This document shows positions 56,902-64,000 of a DNA stretch of 64,000 nt, piece after piece. Both the position numbers and the translations under genes were made by a program. The notes below the pieces were generated by a model. It did not search any database. It was not told the DNA's origin and saw only the letters and a list, made by a program, of their open reading frames with translations. The stretch is from Sulfurimonas sp. C5 (GTDB taxonomy: Bacteria; Campylobacterota; Campylobacteria; Campylobacterales; Sulfurimonadaceae): assembly GCF_029872055.1 (NCBI RefSeq), contig NZ_JARXNQ010000003.1:124001-188000 (forward strand). Reading direction: 5' to 3'. Positions within the stretch are counted from its first letter, which is position 1, and every line of letters starts with the position of its first letter.

Positions 56902-57546
56902 CTATTTTAAAAGTTCTATCTTTTTTCTTATTAACTCTTTTTCTTTAAGATCGTTTGTTTTCATCTCAAGTTTGTTCAGTAAAAAAATACTCCCTTTTTT
57001 ATAACCGTGAAAAGAACTCGACGTTATAGCTTGCTGCAGCGTTTCTATAGTAACTGCATCAACAAGCAGAGAAATTTCCAATAGTTGTGAAATGGGATCC
57101 TTCATCTTTTGTACTATGCTATTGGCCTGCTCCGTATTCTTTTGTTGCATTGCAATTACAAAAGCTCTATATCTAGCGGGAAGCATCTCTGTATCTAGGT
57201 TATCAAAATCTTTTTGTATCATTTTGTAATAGTTCTTTATCTTTGGACAAGTGACTAACTCTTCTATATCTTGATACTCTTTACAGCTATCCTCAACTCC
57301 AACTGCAATATTCAATGCACATGTTCCAAGATATATTGAAGCTAGCTGAGTTACATCTGTACCCTGTTTTGCATAAGATACCGCGGATTCTAAATCAGCC
57401 TCTGCCAAAATATCATTATCACTCAGAAAGTTTTTTTTGTAACTTTCAAAATAACTGCTGCTTTTATATTCCCAGCTGTTAGGTGCTGGTTCCGTGCTAC
57501 ATGCGCTAAACAACAATATCAATAAAATCAATAAACTTTTTATCAT
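56902..57546 (-). CDS. Lipoprotein of the Mla-like operon
   Basis: A 214-residue protein with a lipobox LLFSAC (Cys 16), so a lipoprotein; several Cys pairs (near 80, 90, 102) lie in the mature part. The rest is helical. A family is not recognised; position after mlaD suggests an outer-membrane or periplasmic partner like PqiC or MlaA. It overlaps mlaD by 4 bases. Confidence 0.68.
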   Translation of the reverse strand: MIKSLLILLILLFSACSTEPAPNSWEYKSSSYFESYKKNFLSDNDILAEADLESAVSYAKQGTDVTQLASIYLGTCALNIAVGVEDSCKEYQDIEELVTCPKIKNYYKMIQKDFDNLDTEMLPARYRAFVIAMQQKNTEQANSIVQKMKDPISQLLEISLLVDAVTIETLQQAITSSSFHGYKKGSIFLLNKLEMKTNDLKEKELIRKKIELLK

Positions 57547-58457
57547 GGCAACTCAACTTTATCTTTGGATTGATCCTGCAGTAAAGCATCTACTTTTTCC
57601 ATCAAAGCATCGGTCTTTTCTATAGTATGTTTAATCCCTTGACGTATAACTTTAATATCTGCTCCAGATCCCCCAAGATTTTCGATAAGAGGATCAAGAG
57701 TTTTTAGCTTTTTGTTAAGATCATGTAAAATCAGATAAAACTCTCTTATACTTACAGAAGTAGGTTCTACAATATCTGTTTTTAGATTCTTTGTCGCATC
57801 ATTGATATTTTGTAGTATTTGATTAAGTTCATTAACCGAGTTCACCATATTTTGTGTTGCTTTTTTGTCACCTGTAACCGTGGTCAAAAGAGCATCGTTT
57901 TTTGCAAGTTTTTCACTGAAAGCTTCAAGATTTTCAATGCTTCTATTAAACGGTGAATCTTCTCTACTGAGCGTATTGGTCATCATTTCTATATTTTCAA
58001 TGATATTGAGCAGTTTATCGACAACCGGTTCAAATTTTGTGACCAGATCATTGATATCATCCGTAATGACTATCGGAAGCCGTGTTCCAACTTCTAAATA
58101 GTTTGTTTCACTTGTAGCATACACTTCAATATGGGCTGAACCCAGTAATGGCTTTTTCAACATTAGATAGGTATAAGGATTAATCCATTTTCTATTTTCG
58201 CTTGTTACTGAAAAATAGATAAGTACTTCTCCGTCATCTTCAAGCTCTATGTCATCTATATGACCTATAGCGAACCCTGAAAACTTTAAAGGCATACCTA
58301 TAGAAAATGATGCTGCAGATTCTGTAACAAAGTAATATCTATACTGTTTTTCAAATACCCCTTTTGCATCAAGCAAAAAGAAAGTAAACGCACTGAGGCT
58401 AAATATAAGTACAATAACAAAAATGCCTACAGCAAGTTTCATATTTTCATAATGCAT
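57543..58457 (-). CDS. mlaD: MlaD/MCE-domain lipid transport protein
   Basis: A 304-residue protein with one N-terminal membrane helix (about 9-28), an MCE domain (about 37-115; VTESAASFSIGMPLKFSGFAIG and similar), then a long helical region (about 130-300). MCE proteins form rings that carry lipids between membranes. It overlaps the ATPase-like gene by 11 bases. A Campylobacter counterpart (with iamA/iamB) exists by family knowledge. Confidence 0.88.
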   Translation of the reverse strand: MHYENMKLAVGIFVIVLIFSLSAFTFFLLDAKGVFEKQYRYYFVTESAASFSIGMPLKFSGFAIGHIDDIELEDDGEVLIYFSVTSENRKWINPYTYLMLKKPLLGSAHIEVYATSETNYLEVGTRLPIVITDDINDLVTKFEPVVDKLLNIIENIEMMTNTLSREDSPFNRSIENLEAFSEKLAKNDALLTTVTGDKKATQNMVNSVNELNQILQNINDATKNLKTDIVEPTSVSIREFYLILHDLNKKLKTLDPLIENLGGSGADIKVIRQGIKHTIEKTDALMEKVDALLQDQSKDKVELP

Positions 58458-58830
58458 CGATTACAACCTTTTGATCACTAATCTTATCATAATATGACTT
58501 GTGCACAATAGTATCCAAGATGATGATATCTTTTTTAGAGTCCAATTTTCTTATATGCATAACTAAGTCGTTTATATCTAAAAGTGAATGTACTATTGAA
58601 AAAGGGAGACGAATAATAATTTTTTTCTCATCGCTCATCATGGTACGTATCAACATTACATAAAATCTTTGTATACTTGAACACTCTCTTTGACGTCTTT
58701 CAGCGATATCTTCAAGTCCTATTTTTTGCAACATTTCCACCGCTTCATTTTCTGCTACAGAGATCTCAAGGCGATGAAACACTTCCCGTATCAAAGCTAT
58801 ATTTTCTTTCATATTAAGGTTTGAGAGCAA
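58447..58830 (-). CDS. Degenerate MlaF-like ABC ATPase, no Walker A or B
   Basis: The frame aligns to the middle and C-terminus of MlaF-type ATPases: LLSNLNMKENIAL matches the Q-loop region, ECSSIQRFYVMLIRTMM takes the LSGGQ signature position and KKIIIRLPF takes Walker B, where the usual D and E are R and L. The open frame runs back to about 58941 (37 further codons) before a stop, but that includes no Walker A. No ATG, GTG or TTG lies before TTG 58830; ATT or CTG starts after the mlaE stop are possible. It is likely inactive in ATP hydrolysis. Confidence 0.68.
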   Translation of the reverse strand: MLSNLNMKENIALIREVFHRLEISVAENEAVEMLQKIGLEDIAERRQRECSSIQRFYVMLIRTMMSDEKKIIIRLPFSIVHSLLDINDLVMHIRKLDSKKDIIILDTIVHKSYYDKISDQKVVIDAL

Positions 58831-58910
58831 AGGTGTATCTTTAGAAAGCAGTGCAAAAGAAGTTTGCTTGTTTATATACTGGTTGATATCGTGGTAATGA
58901 TGAAACAGTT

Positions 58911-59696
58911 TTATATAAATTGAACTAGTAATGATAACACCTCAATAACAAAAATAGAGATGAACAATCTAACCATCCCTTTTAAAACAGCTATAGGAAT
59001 AGCCGTATAGCTGTTAAATGCATTCAGTCCACTATAAATCGGGATAAGCATTGTCATAAACCCAAATGCTATCCCTTTAAAAAGCAAAATCAGCAGGTCT
59101 TTTATTTCTATTGCATTAAGTAAAAGCATCTTATAGGAATATAGATCAAAATGCATATAAAAAAAGACAAAAACATACCCTGCTGAGAGCATAATAATAG
59201 CAAATAGTGAAGTCAATGCGGTTAAGCTTAAAATACCACTAATGATTCTTGGAATAAACAGATAACTTACCAGATCTATTTTATATTCATTCAGCGTATT
59301 AAGCTCTTTATTTACTTTCATCACTGCTATTTCTGCATTGACCGCAGCTGAAGAACGCAAAGAGATTAAAAGTGCAGTAAATAATGGTGCGAATTCCTCC
59401 ACTACAAACTTGATAATGATCGATCCCATCTGTTCTTGAAGCCCATACTCTACGGCAACAGAGATCACAACGCCAACGACAATCGTCCCGAATATAATAG
59501 AAAGGATTGTAAAAAGCGGCAGAATCTCAATAGCAGTAAAATAGATCTGTTTAATTAAAACAGTACGCATTGCGGGATTATAACTTGAAGGCAAAAACAT
59601 ACCTACGGCACACATGAATGAAAAATATAAGATCTCATTTAATGCATTAATTGCATTAATTGTTTTCTCGCCAATATACTTTACAAAACTCTTCAT
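58911..59696 (-). CDS. mlaE: MlaE-type ABC permease
   Basis: A 261-residue permease with about six helices and the MlaE pattern: FGTIVVGVVISVA near residue 67, EEFAPLFTALLISLRSSAAVNAEIAVMKV near 100 and GLNAFNSYTAIPIAVLKGMV near 225. It would form the inner-membrane part of a lipid transporter. It is the first gene of the operon and overlaps the frame of the degenerate ATPase. Confidence 0.87.
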   Translation of the reverse strand: MKSFVKYIGEKTINAINALNEILYFSFMCAVGMFLPSSYNPAMRTVLIKQIYFTAIEILPLFTILSIIFGTIVVGVVISVAVEYGLQEQMGSIIIKFVVEEFAPLFTALLISLRSSAAVNAEIAVMKVNKELNTLNEYKIDLVSYLFIPRIISGILSLTALTSLFAIIMLSAGYVFVFFYMHFDLYSYKMLLLNAIEIKDLLILLFKGIAFGFMTMLIPIYSGLNAFNSYTAIPIAVLKGMVRLFISIFVIEVLSLLVQFI

Positions 59697-59815
59697 CTTA
59701 TCTCTTCACTTCTTCGATATAGCCTTATTTATGTATTGTATCACAAAACAACAAGTTATATTTTTTTTAAGTTTATTTTGCTTAAAATGAGTACATCTGA
59801 CATAAAGGGGTTAAT

Positions 59816-60790
59816 ATGAAAAGTTCTCTTTTGTTGAGCATCACTCTTGCTCTTCTTTTTACAGGCTGTGCCACAATGGAGCATCAAAAAACACGTGAAG
59901 TTCCCACAGTTTCTGAGCCACAAGTAAGTAAAACACTCCAAGCAAAACAGGATGAGCCAAAAGGTCTTAAACGTAAAGTTGCAATCGGAAGATTTACAAA
60001 TGAAACGCGTTACGGAAACAGTTTTTTTGTCGATCAGGAAAATGACAGAATAGGGAAACAAGCTATGGATATTCTCTCTGCAAAACTGTTTCAAACAGGT
60101 AAATTCATTATGCTTGAACGTGCCGATCTATCAAAGATAGAACAAGAGCTTCAAATGGGTGGAACTATGGAGCTGGAAAATGCAGCAGATTATGTAATTC
60201 TCGGCTCTATTACTGAATTTGGAAGAAAAGAGGTAAGTGATGTAGGTTTCTTCAGTCGTGTCAAAAAACAGGAAGCTTTTGCAAAAGTACATATACGCAT
60301 CGTTGACGTCAGCACAGGACAAATCATCTATTCTGAAGAGGGGCAAGGTAAAGCATTCAGCGAAGCGGGAACCGTTATGGGTGTGGGTGATAAAGCGGGA
60401 TACGATGCGCAACTTAACGATAAAGCTATAGATGCTGCAATCTCTGATCTGGCATCGAACATTATTGAAAACATGTTAGACAAACCGTGGAGAGGCTATA
60501 TACTAGGTTATGAAGACGGCTCTTTCATCACATCAGGCGGAGCAAGCCAAAATATCAAAGTAGGAGATATTTTTGATCTCTTTGAAGAGGGAAAAAAAGT
60601 AAAAAATCCTCAAACAAATATGTATATTACCCTACCTGGTAAAAAACTAGGAACTCTTAAGATTACTGCTACTTTAGGCGATACACCAGAGACTGAAGTC
60701 TCAACAGCAAAACTGATTAGCGGTAAAATAGACAGCTATATACATTCAAAAGAGTTTTCAAAACTCTACATACAAGCAGGAGCAAAATAA
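59816..60790 (+). CDS. CsgG/HfaB-family outer membrane lipoprotein
   Basis: A 324-residue lipoprotein (lipobox LLFTGC, Cys near 18). The CsgG domain covers about 53-230: KVAIGRFTNETRYG, FIMLERADLSKIEQE and YVILGSITEFGRK are typical. CsgG forms the curli export pore, but no CsgA, B, E or F homolog is visible, so it probably serves another envelope role. The C-terminus (about 235-324) is an added domain. First gene of a four-lipoprotein operon. Confidence 0.88.
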   Translation: MKSSLLLSITLALLFTGCATMEHQKTREVPTVSEPQVSKTLQAKQDEPKGLKRKVAIGRFTNETRYGNSFFVDQENDRIGKQAMDILSAKLFQTGKFIMLERADLSKIEQELQMGGTMELENAADYVILGSITEFGRKEVSDVGFFSRVKKQEAFAKVHIRIVDVSTGQIIYSEEGQGKAFSEAGTVMGVGDKAGYDAQLNDKAIDAAISDLASNIIENMLDKPWRGYILGYEDGSFITSGGASQNIKVGDIFDLFEEGKKVKNPQTNMYITLPGKKLGTLKITATLGDTPETEVSTAKLISGKIDSYIHSKEFSKLYIQAGAK

Positions 60791-61092
60791 TGAAAACAAT
60801 TATAATAACACTTGTAACTTTGTTACTAACATTTTTTTCAGGATGTGGATATAAAGAAGGTGTAACAACAGAAGACACAAAAGCTTATCTTTACTTTAGC
60901 GGCGATCTTGACGACGTAACTGTCTCTGTTGATCATGCTGAAGAGTTTAAAGTCAAAGCCGGTAGAGACAACCAGTACAAACTAAAACCGGGTAAACATT
61001 TGATCGAAGTTTATAGAGACGGTCAAAAAATTATACAAAGAGAAATTTTCTTAGGCAACGGAATCGCTAAAGAGATAGAGGTGGCAGAGTGA
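60790..61092 (+). CDS. Small lipoprotein, PEGA-like
   Basis: A 100-residue lipoprotein with lipobox FFSGC (about residue 19). The mature part is a short beta-sandwich-like stretch, KLKPGKHLIEVYRDGQ, resembling PEGA or carboxypeptidase-regulatory modules. I know no function. It overlaps csgG by one base and the next gene by 4, so it is a regular operon member. Confidence 0.68.
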   Translation: MKTIIITLVTLLLTFFSGCGYKEGVTTEDTKAYLYFSGDLDDVTVSVDHAEEFKVKAGRDNQYKLKPGKHLIEVYRDGQKIIQREIFLGNGIAKEIEVAE

Positions 61093-61472
61093 AAAAAATG
61101 ATCTCTATAAAAACTTTCTTTCTTATTGCAGGAATTGTACTCTTGACAGGCTGTGCATCGCAACCTACGGCACTTTATAACTATGACGGTTATTCTGAGT
61201 CTTATTATGCATATAAAAAAGAGCCCTCTAAAGAATCACTTGAAAAACTTATTGAGGTTATTGAGGGAGATATCAGCAATACGGATGAAAGTATCTCAAA
61301 AAGAGTACCGCCTGGACTTTATGCAGAACTAGGGTATCTCTATTTAAAATCAAATAATAAAGAAAAAGCCATTACTTTTTTTGAAAAAGAAAAAGCCCTC
61401 TACCCAGAGTCTAGGAAATTTATGAATGCACTCATTAGAAAGGTAGAAGTTTCTGAAGGGGGGACAAAATGA
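61089..61472 (+). CDS. DUF4810 lipoprotein
   Basis: A 127-residue lipoprotein (LLTGCASQP, Cys near 22). The sequence TALYNYDGYSESYYAYKKEPS near 30-50 and the TPR-like YAELGYLYLKSNNKEKAITFFEKEK near 75-100 match DUF4810. It starts at GTG 61089, or ATG 61098. DUF4810 proteins occur with CsgG-like and DUF799 lipoproteins, as here. Confidence 0.82.
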   Translation: MKKMISIKTFFLIAGIVLLTGCASQPTALYNYDGYSESYYAYKKEPSKESLEKLIEVIEGDISNTDESISKRVPPGLYAELGYLYLKSNNKEKAITFFEKEKALYPESRKFMNALIRKVEVSEGGTK

Positions 61473-62146
61473 AAACAATAATTTTATTTATATCGCTTAT
61501 GGTAACTCTGTTTCTTAGCGGTTGTGCCACTAAAGATATAGCAACCAAGGGGAGTGAATTCCCAAAAATGTATGAGGAACAACCAAGGTCCCTGTTAATT
61601 CTTCCTCCTATGAATGAATCAACAGATGCAGAGGCAAAAGATTACTATATGACAACGGTTGAAGTGCCTTTAGCACAAATGGGATATTATGTATTTCCTG
61701 TTGAGATTGTTAGTGATATTATGAAACAAGAGGGTGCATACAACACAGAGCTTCTCTATAACATGCCTCTTGACAGATTTGCAGAGTACTTTGGGGCAGA
61801 TGCCGTACTGTTTACAAAAATAAAGAAATGGGATTTGATGTACGCTGTTCTCGCTGCAAATCTAACAGTTTCTATCGAAGCAGAGATCAGATCAACAAGC
61901 ACATCGGAGCAACTGTGGCACTATACAGGTACAGTAGTCGTAGATCTTTCAGGAAGCAGTGATAGCGGTGGCGGACTTGCAGGACTCATAGTAAAGGCAG
62001 TAGCGACCGCCATAAATTCAGCTGCAGCAGATTATGTCAGATATGCACGCGTTGCAAACACGAGATTAATGTATGCTTTGCCTGTTGGACCGTACCATGG
62101 ACGTTATATGCAGGATCAAAATGATCAAGTAATGAGGCAAAAATAG
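61469..62146 (+). CDS. DUF799 lipoprotein (GNA1162 family)
   Basis: A 225-residue lipoprotein with lipobox FLSGC near residue 19. PRSLLILPPMNEST near 40 and YYVFPVEIVSDIMKQEG near 75 are hallmarks of the GNA1162/DUF799 group, whose structure resembles secretion-accessory lipoproteins such as TolB-like domains. It closes the CsgG operon. Function is unknown. Confidence 0.85.
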   Translation: MKTIILFISLMVTLFLSGCATKDIATKGSEFPKMYEEQPRSLLILPPMNESTDAEAKDYYMTTVEVPLAQMGYYVFPVEIVSDIMKQEGAYNTELLYNMPLDRFAEYFGADAVLFTKIKKWDLMYAVLAANLTVSIEAEIRSTSTSEQLWHYTGTVVVDLSGSSDSGGGLAGLIVKAVATAINSAAADYVRYARVANTRLMYALPVGPYHGRYMQDQNDQVMRQK

Positions 62147-62230
62147 AAGAAACATTTCTTTTTAACTAATTATGTTTCTTTAAGTTTATTTTCTTTACAA
62201 TGGTTTATATCAAAACTGAAGGAGTTTTAT

Positions 62231-62677
62231 ATGAAAAAGGTTTTAGTAAGTACAGTAGCGGCATTAGCTATTGCATCAACAGCGTTCGCAGGTGTAAACA
62301 ACCAAACAGGTTGTGGTCTTGGTTCAGTAATTATTAAAGATGATTCATCTGCGGTTTTATTAGCTTTACAAGCTACAACAAATGGTACTTCTGGTAACCA
62401 AACTTTTGGTATTACTTCAGGAACTCTTGGTTGTAAAAAAACTAAGTTTGTTATGAACGACAGAGCTGAAGAGTTTGTTGCATCAAACATGGATACTTTA
62501 GCAAAAGAGATTGCAGCTGGTCACGGTGAATCTGTGGACACATTAGCTGAACTTTTAGATGTTCAAGATAAAGATGCTTTCGCTAGCGCTCTTCAAGCTA
62601 ACTACAATAAAATCTACACTTCTCAAAACGTAGAAATGAATGAAGTATTAGACAACATTTCTGAAACTTCAATGTAA
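62231..62677 (+). CDS. DUF3015 periplasmic protein
   Basis: A 148-residue exported protein (signal peptide to about residue 19, ending AFA). NNQTGCGLGSVI near 23 and SGTLGCKKTKF near 66 supply two Cys that could form a disulfide, and FVASNMDTLAKEIAAGHGESV follows, all features of DUF3015. The family is common in Campylobacterota and unknown in function. A good ribosome site (AAGGAG) precedes the ATG; a hairpin follows the stop. Confidence 0.85.
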   Translation: MKKVLVSTVAALAIASTAFAGVNNQTGCGLGSVIIKDDSSAVLLALQATTNGTSGNQTFGITSGTLGCKKTKFVMNDRAEEFVASNMDTLAKEIAAGHGESVDTLAELLDVQDKDAFASALQANYNKIYTSQNVEMNEVLDNISETSM

Positions 62678-62683
62678 TAATTC

Positions 62684-62712
62684 ATAGAGCAAGCAACTTC
62701 GCTTGCCTCTAT
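62684..62712 (+). terminator. Hairpin after the DUF3015 gene
   Basis: ATAGAGCAAGC pairs with GCTTGCCTCTAT (11 pairs, one bulged C), 6-base loop. No T run follows directly, and the next gene's ribosome site begins 4 bases later, so it may be a weak stop or mRNA stabiliser. Confidence 0.5.
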
Positions 62713-62726
62713 CTTAGGAACTTCCC

Positions 62727-64000
62727 ATTTTTAAAAAATCATTTTTATTTTTTATTTTATTTGCATCTACCCTATTTGCGTCAGTAGATGAATATAAGAC
62801 AAAAGCCAAAGAATTAGGCTTAGCAAATGAGCGTTATTGGCATTTACTGTTACATACGAACGGCAATGTGAGCGAAATTGACGACCCTAGATTTTTCTTT
62901 GCAGAAAATGGGAAAGAAGATCCACAAGCGGAACTGGATGCGACACTTGATGCCTTCTTCAATGAGACTCGTTTTGATGACAACTCTTCAGCTTGTAGAT
63001 TTCCGGCAAGAAAAGCTTGGCTGCAAGAAAAGCTAAACATCACAGACTTTCCACAGGTAGCATGTAGAGAATATGACGATACCATCGAAAAACTCTCACC
63101 TACATCGGCAACTTTGGTATTTCCTTCGGCACATATCAACTCACCTGCTTCAATGTTTGGGCACACCTTTTTACGCATAAACTCCAAATACAAATCAAAA
63201 CTTTTGGCTTATGCCATTAATTACGCAGCCGATGCCGATCAGAAAAAAGAGAACGGCTTTTCATTTGCCATAAAAGGACTATTTGGAGGCTATTTCGGTA
63301 AATATTCACTCCTACCTTACTATGAAAAACTCAAAGAATACCGTGATACGGAAAGACGTGATATCTGGGAATACGATTTAAACCTCACGCAAGAAGAAGT
63401 GATGAGAATGGTACGTCACATTTGGGAGCTTAACGGTACCAAATCATATTATTACTTTTTTACTGAGAACTGTTCATACAACATGCTTTGGCTCATGGAG
63501 ATTGCTCGTCCGAGCGTCCACATAAGAGAACATTTTACTTATCAGGTAATCCCTTTAGAGAGTGTACATGCAACAAATGCAGAAAATCTTATTGCCAAAG
63601 AGTTTTACAGACCTTCAAAAAGAACAATTTTACTCAAATATGAGAAGTTGATTGATGATAATGCAATGCATTATGTAAAAGATCTACAAGAGGATGCAAA
63701 GCTAAGCTCAAAACTCTTAGAAGACCAAAATATATCACTACAACAAAAACAATATATCTTCGAAGCGGCTATTGAGTATCTCGAGTATACCTATTCCCGT
63801 AATGAAATGACAAAAGAAGTTTATCTTAAACGATTTTATCAATTCTCTTCTGCTAGAGCACAGCTTGGCAAAGGAAAGATACTTGAATTTAAAGATCCTC
63901 AAAACCCCCTTGACTCACATCGTACAGTTAAAACAACAATCGGTAGTGCTTTTAGAGATTCTCATTACTATACTCTTCTTGGTATTCGTCCTGCATATCA
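62727..64000 (+). CDS. DUF4105 (Lnb N-terminal periplasmic-type) protein, partial
   Basis: An open frame of 424 codons that runs off the window. It begins ATT-TTT-AAA-AAA, giving a normal signal peptide IFKKSFLFFILFASTLFA then SVDE. No ATG, GTG or TTG is in-frame between the upstream TAG (62714-62716) and this signal; AGGA sits 7 bases before ATT, so ATT is the likely start. DUF4105 motifs: SATLVFPSAHINSPASMFGHTFLRINS near 125-150 and FFTENCSYNMLW near 245, with a likely Cys-His active site. Members act in lipoprotein N-acylation (Lnb) in some Gram-positives; the role here is unproven. Confidence 0.78.
   Translation, partial: MFKKSFLFFILFASTLFASVDEYKTKAKELGLANERYWHLLLHTNGNVSEIDDPRFFFAENGKEDPQAELDATLDAFFNETRFDDNSSACRFPARKAWLQEKLNITDFPQVACREYDDTIEKLSPTSATLVFPSAHINSPASMFGHTFLRINSKYKSKLLAYAINYAADADQKKENGFSFAIKGLFGGYFGKYSLLPYYEKLKEYRDTERRDIWEYDLNLTQEEVMRMVRHIWELNGTKSYYYFFTENCSYNMLWLMEIARPSVHIREHFTYQVIPLESVHATNAENLIAKEFYRPSKRTILLKYEKLIDDNAMHYVKDLQEDAKLSSKLLEDQNISLQQKQYIFEAAIEYLEYTYSRNEMTKEVYLKRFYQFSSARAQLGKGKILEFKDPQNPLDSHRTVKTTIGSAFRDSHYYTLLGIRPAY

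Noticed and set aside
59756-60094. Minus-strand 112-residue ORF
   Set aside because: Antisense to the CsgG gene; no supporting features.
62834-63193. Minus-strand 119-residue ORF
   Set aside because: Antisense to the DUF4105 gene, whose frame carries clear family motifs.

Overview
The window looks like a chromosomal segment of a free-living, flagellated Campylobacterota (epsilonproteobacterium), most like Sulfurimonas or a near relative. The grounds are AT-rich DNA, a run of Maf-type flagellin glycosyltransferases beside flagellin, a short BioB, a futalosine-route menaquinone gene, and a recA-eno / fliQ-murB neighbourhood that I recall from Campylobacter genomes. There are no rRNA or tRNA genes, insertion sequences, phage genes or CRISPR arrays that I can see. 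No gene-free stretch exceeds 300 bases.

Layout. 1-8.9 kb is a flagellar filament and flagellin-glycosylation block. It holds fliD (3' end off the window) and a short flagellin, both with sigma-28 promoters. Between them a sialic-acid-type operon starts with a truncated nucleotidyltransferase relic, then a CMP-legionaminate-type synthetase and three tandem Maf proteins. 9-14.7 kb is housekeeping (topA, phosphodiesterase, bioB, antiporter, AMMECR1-like, msrA). 14.8-19.3 kb holds a methyltransferase-asnB-exporter operon and an SQR-like flavoprotein that lacks a key cysteine. 19.3-25.8 kb (minus strand) carries divalent-cation proteins, cell-wall and division genes, eno and recA. 25.9-28.1 kb runs mqnD-fliQ-murB. 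28.1-34 kb (minus) has an outer-membrane protein, tpx, a diguanylate cyclase, tsaD, dxr and cdsA.

34.2-40.9 kb is a compact four-gene exopolysaccharide locus: sugar epimerase, membrane glycosyltransferase, a 1020-residue TPR / deacetylase / TPR / outer-membrane-barrel fusion, and a UDP-sugar dehydrogenase. Making, deacetylating and exporting a polymer would need only these genes if the fusion does the work of PgaA plus PgaB. This is the best candidate for an undescribed system.

42.6-56.9 kb is a vitamin B12 uptake and remodelling cluster. It has a 51-codon leader ORF, TonB receptor, double-domain binding protein, ABC ATPase and permease, cobyrinate amidase, BluB, a nine-cysteine protein, an APH-fold kinase, and then, after two opposite-strand genes (selO, esterase), CobD-like decarboxylase, cobyric acid synthase and CbiB. 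The kinase is a good candidate for the missing L-threonine kinase.

56.9-59.7 kb is an Mla-like lipid transport operon whose ATPase has lost Walker A and Walker B. 59.8-62.1 kb is a CsgG/DUF4810/DUF799 lipoprotein operon. The window ends with a DUF3015 protein and a partial DUF4105/Lnb-type protein that appears to start at ATT.
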